64,000 nucleotides of DNA from Bifidobacterium magnum (GTDB lineage: Bacteria > Actinomycetota > Actinomycetes > Actinomycetales > Bifidobacteriaceae), in contig NZ_JGZB01000011.1 of assembly GCF_000741255.1 (NCBI RefSeq), forward strand, positions 45,692 to 109,691, read 5' to 3'. How positions within the stretch are numbered: position 1 is the first letter of the stretch; every line of letters begins with the position of its first letter. The translations under genes were made by a program, and so were the position numbers. This document shows, in pieces, positions 63,826 through 64,000 of this stretch. The notes below the pieces were generated by a model that was not told the DNA's origin, did no database searches, and saw nothing but the letters and a program-made list of their open reading frames with translations.

Positions 63826-63877
63826 CTTCTGCATTTTGAGACCGACACGCCGGGGTTGGTGTCTCAAAATGCAGAAG
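63826..63877. repeat. 52-bp palindromic element, copy 6 (inverted orientation)
   Basis: Left arm CTTCTGCATTTTGAGAC, centre CGACACGCCGGGGTTGGT, right arm GTCTCAAAATGCAGAAG: perfect arms, centre inverted as in copy 3. It lies about 35 bp upstream of the rfbB promoter. A lone core-like ACACGCCGG occurs again near 63932; the rest to 64000 shows no gene. Confidence 0.92.
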
Positions 63878-64000
63878 CTGGTCGTTTTTCTCCAAGTTTG
63901 CTGGGTTTTTGGTGCGGGTTTGCTGTGTGCGACACGCCGGTGGAGTGTTGGTTTTGCAAGGGGTTTGTTCGGGGCGGGTTGCGTTGCGTGGTCGTTCGGG

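Overview
The window is a moderately GC-rich chromosomal segment that looks like Bifidobacterium. The evidence is a dnaK-grpE-dnaJ-hspR cluster with an HspR (HAIR) operator, bifidobacterial-type ppc, malQ, pepC and kup genes, carbohydrate genes with LacI/ROK regulators, the actinobacterial pmt/rsmI - metG - tatD order, and many start codons sitting 6-8 nt after a -10 box. No phage, plasmid, insertion sequence or CRISPR array is visible. The species cannot be resolved from sequence alone.

Layout. 1-2151: 3' part of ppc. 2152-3505: a 1.35-kb non-coding stretch holding a 512-bp phased, inversely symmetric repeat array, two small tandem duplications and two LacI-type operators before malQ. 3506-13167: malQ, a HAD hydrolase, dnaK-grpE-dnaJ-hspR, a small helical protein and a second HAD phosphatase. 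13168-19622: a decay zone of gene remnants (lacI, GH31, GH42, ROK, tetR, esterase) interrupted by two tRNA-Ala genes and an intact dedA. 19643-33128: housekeeping genes (pmt, rsmI, a two-gene unit of unknown role, metG, tatD, kup, a class II amidotransferase, an HD-domain protein, pepC). 33140-37047: an ABC-type pair whose ATPase has lost most nucleotide-binding motifs, and an orphan gene. 37163-63777: a large cell-envelope polysaccharide region.

The envelope region holds two GlfT2-like galactofuranosyltransferases, one GlfT1-like enzyme, UDP-galactopyranose mutase, a Wzm/Wzt exporter, a polysaccharide pyruvyltransferase-like protein, two multi-pass GT-C-like membrane proteins, an LtaS-like phosphoglycerol transferase, an acyltransferase, other GT2 enzymes and dTDP-glucose dehydratase. 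Together they could build, export and decorate a galactofuranose-rich glycan. Bifidobacteria are known to make a galactofuranan lipoglycan carrying glycerophosphate, and this region is a good candidate for its biosynthetic locus (inference). A GH25 lysozyme with C-terminal SLH-like repeats and a decayed paralogue lie inside it.

The most unusual DNA-level signals are the phased array at 2356-2867, a dispersed 52-bp palindromic element in six copies, a set of ten likely leaderless promoters, and a cluster of DnaA boxes between two divergent leaderless promoters upstream of metG.
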